Positions 5,900 through 6,296 of a stretch of DNA of 6,296 nucleotides are shown here, one piece after another (position 1 is the first letter of the stretch; every line of letters begins with the position of its first letter). Origin of the DNA: Ruminococcus sp. UBA3665 (GTDB taxonomy: Bacteria; Bacillota; Clostridia; Oscillospirales; Ruminococcaceae); NCBI GenBank assembly GCA_002373165.1, contig DFJS01000080.1, forward strand, positions 1-6,296. The letters run 5' to 3'. A program made the translations under genes and the position numbers. Under the pieces are notes generated by a model. The model was not told the origin of the DNA, made no database searches, and saw nothing but the letters and a program-made list of their open reading frames with translations.

Positions 5900-5928
5900 A
5901 TTTTATCACAAAATAAACAGTTTGTCAA
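5900..5928 (-). promoter_or_regulatory. sigma-A promoter of the phosphatase cluster
   Basis: On the minus strand a perfect -35 TTGACA (5928 to 5923), a 17-nt spacer and -10 TAAAAT (5905 to 5900; one mismatch) lie just after the terminator of the preceding gene. Transcription should start near 5893, giving a leader of about 49 nt. A second TTGACA (5900 to 5895) overlaps the -10 by one base but has no good -10 at the right distance. The promoter probably drives the phosphatase, membrane protein, acidic protein and SGNH genes. Confidence 0.85.
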
Positions 5929-5937
5929 CAGGATAGC

Positions 5938-5966
5938 AAAAAAATCAGCGGCCGGAAAGCCGCTGA
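5938..5966 (-). terminator. intrinsic terminator after the NifU/IscU-like gene
   Basis: Read on the minus strand, TCAGCGGC (5966 to 5959) pairs perfectly with GCCGCTGA (5952 to 5945) around a 6-nt loop, followed by seven T (5944 to 5938). The GC-rich 8-bp stem begins six bases after the TAA stop of the scaffold gene. It sits 9 nt before the next promoter's -35, so it insulates the two transcription units. Confidence 0.93.
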
Positions 5967-5972
5967 CTGATA

Positions 5973-6296
5973 TTATTCATGTTCGTGACATTCTTCACAG
6001 GAAGGCACATCGCCGACAATTAATTTGGCATCTACGCCCTGCTTGGTGTAATAATCGGACAGAGCCGCTTTGACGGCCTCTTCTGCCAGCACGGAACAGT
6101 GGATTTTGACAGGCGGCAGTCCGTCGAGAGCTTCCATGACTGCTTTGTTAGTAAGCTTTAACGCATCATCAATAGTTTTGCCCTTAATCATTTCTGTTGC
6201 CATGGAAGAAGTAGCAATTGCTGCGCCGCAGCCAAAGGTTTTGAATTTGACATCCGAGATGGTATCGCCGTCAATTTTGAGATACATCTTCATGAT
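5973..6296 (-). CDS. nifU: NifU/IscU-like Fe-S cluster assembly scaffold, 5' end outside window
   Basis: This is the C-terminal part (107 residues visible) of a cytoplasmic scaffold on which a cysteine desulfurase builds Fe-S clusters for transfer to apoproteins. Two of the three cluster cysteines are visible: the one in FKTFGCGAAIATSS and the one in PPVKIHCSVLAEEA. The first, in the family's GNxxCGD segment, would lie in the missing N-terminus, about 35-40 residues long by family length. The frame runs off the right edge with no stop: the edge codon is Ile, followed by MKMYLKID, which matches the family's internal DIMK segment, so the Met at 6293 is not the start. The C-terminus is extended by SCEECHEHE, a possible extra metal-binding tail. 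A nifS/iscS gene is expected beyond the edge; this is inferred from family context. Its own terminator follows. Confidence 0.95.
   Translation of the reverse strand: MMKMYLKIDGDTISDVKFKTFGCGAAIATSSMATEMIKGKTIDDALKLTNKAVMEALDGLPPVKIHCSVLAEEAVKAALSDYYTKQGVDAKLIVGDVPSCEECHEHE

Noticed and set aside
5872..5900. Second phosphatase promoter using the TTGACA at 5900-5895
   Set aside because: At 16-18 nt spacing no sequence close to TATAAT is found on the minus strand, so the upstream pair at 5900-5928 is preferred.

Overview
The window looks like chromosomal DNA from a fibre-degrading Clostridia, most likely Ruminococcus or a close relative. The main evidence is a secreted glycoside hydrolase family 5 enzyme that ends in a cellulosomal type I dockerin. 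Supporting signs are strong AAGGAGG-type ribosome binding sites, textbook sigma-A promoters, T-tailed hairpin terminators and a clostridial-type NifU/IscU scaffold. No RNA gene, CRISPR array, insertion sequence, phage gene or attachment site is visible.

Layout from left to right. Positions 1-132 carry a near-consensus extended -10 promoter and a leader for the only plus-strand gene, the GH5-dockerin enzyme (133-2064). A hairpin with a GCAA loop and T-runs on both strands (2076-2112) separates it from the convergent minus-strand genes. Reading those in their own direction, from the right edge: the 3' part of a NifU/IscU-like Fe-S scaffold (6296 to 5973, cut by the window edge) and its terminator; a promoter at 5900-5928; then a four-gene cluster of a PPP-type metallophosphatase (5844 to 5143), a small four-helix membrane protein (5115 to 4645), an unrecognised 200-residue acidic protein (4645 to 4043) and a cytoplasmic SGNH/GDSL hydrolase (4003 to 3329). 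Last comes prfB, peptide chain release factor 2 (3259 to 2138), with its own promoter in the preceding gap.

The GH5 enzyme would be exported and docked by its C-terminal dockerin onto a cohesin-bearing scaffoldin to cut beta-1,4-glucan-type plant polysaccharide. The minus-strand genes are housekeeping or poorly characterised and have no visible link to cellulose degradation. Short gaps (27 nt, a 1-nt overlap, 39 nt) suggest that the phosphatase, membrane protein, acidic protein and SGNH hydrolase are co-transcribed, but their joint role cannot be read from sequence.

Two start codons need care. The SGNH hydrolase appears to start at TTG. The phosphatase should start at ATG 5844, because the longer reading frame would translate its own promoter.

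I found no convincing new multi-gene system. The best second-look items are an RF2 gene without the programmed +1 frameshift, an Asn-Glu-Val acid/base motif and an imperfect second dockerin repeat in the GH5 enzyme, an exact 42-bp tandem duplication in its linker, a Cys/His-rich tail on the Fe-S scaffold, and the unassigned proteins in the four-gene cluster.
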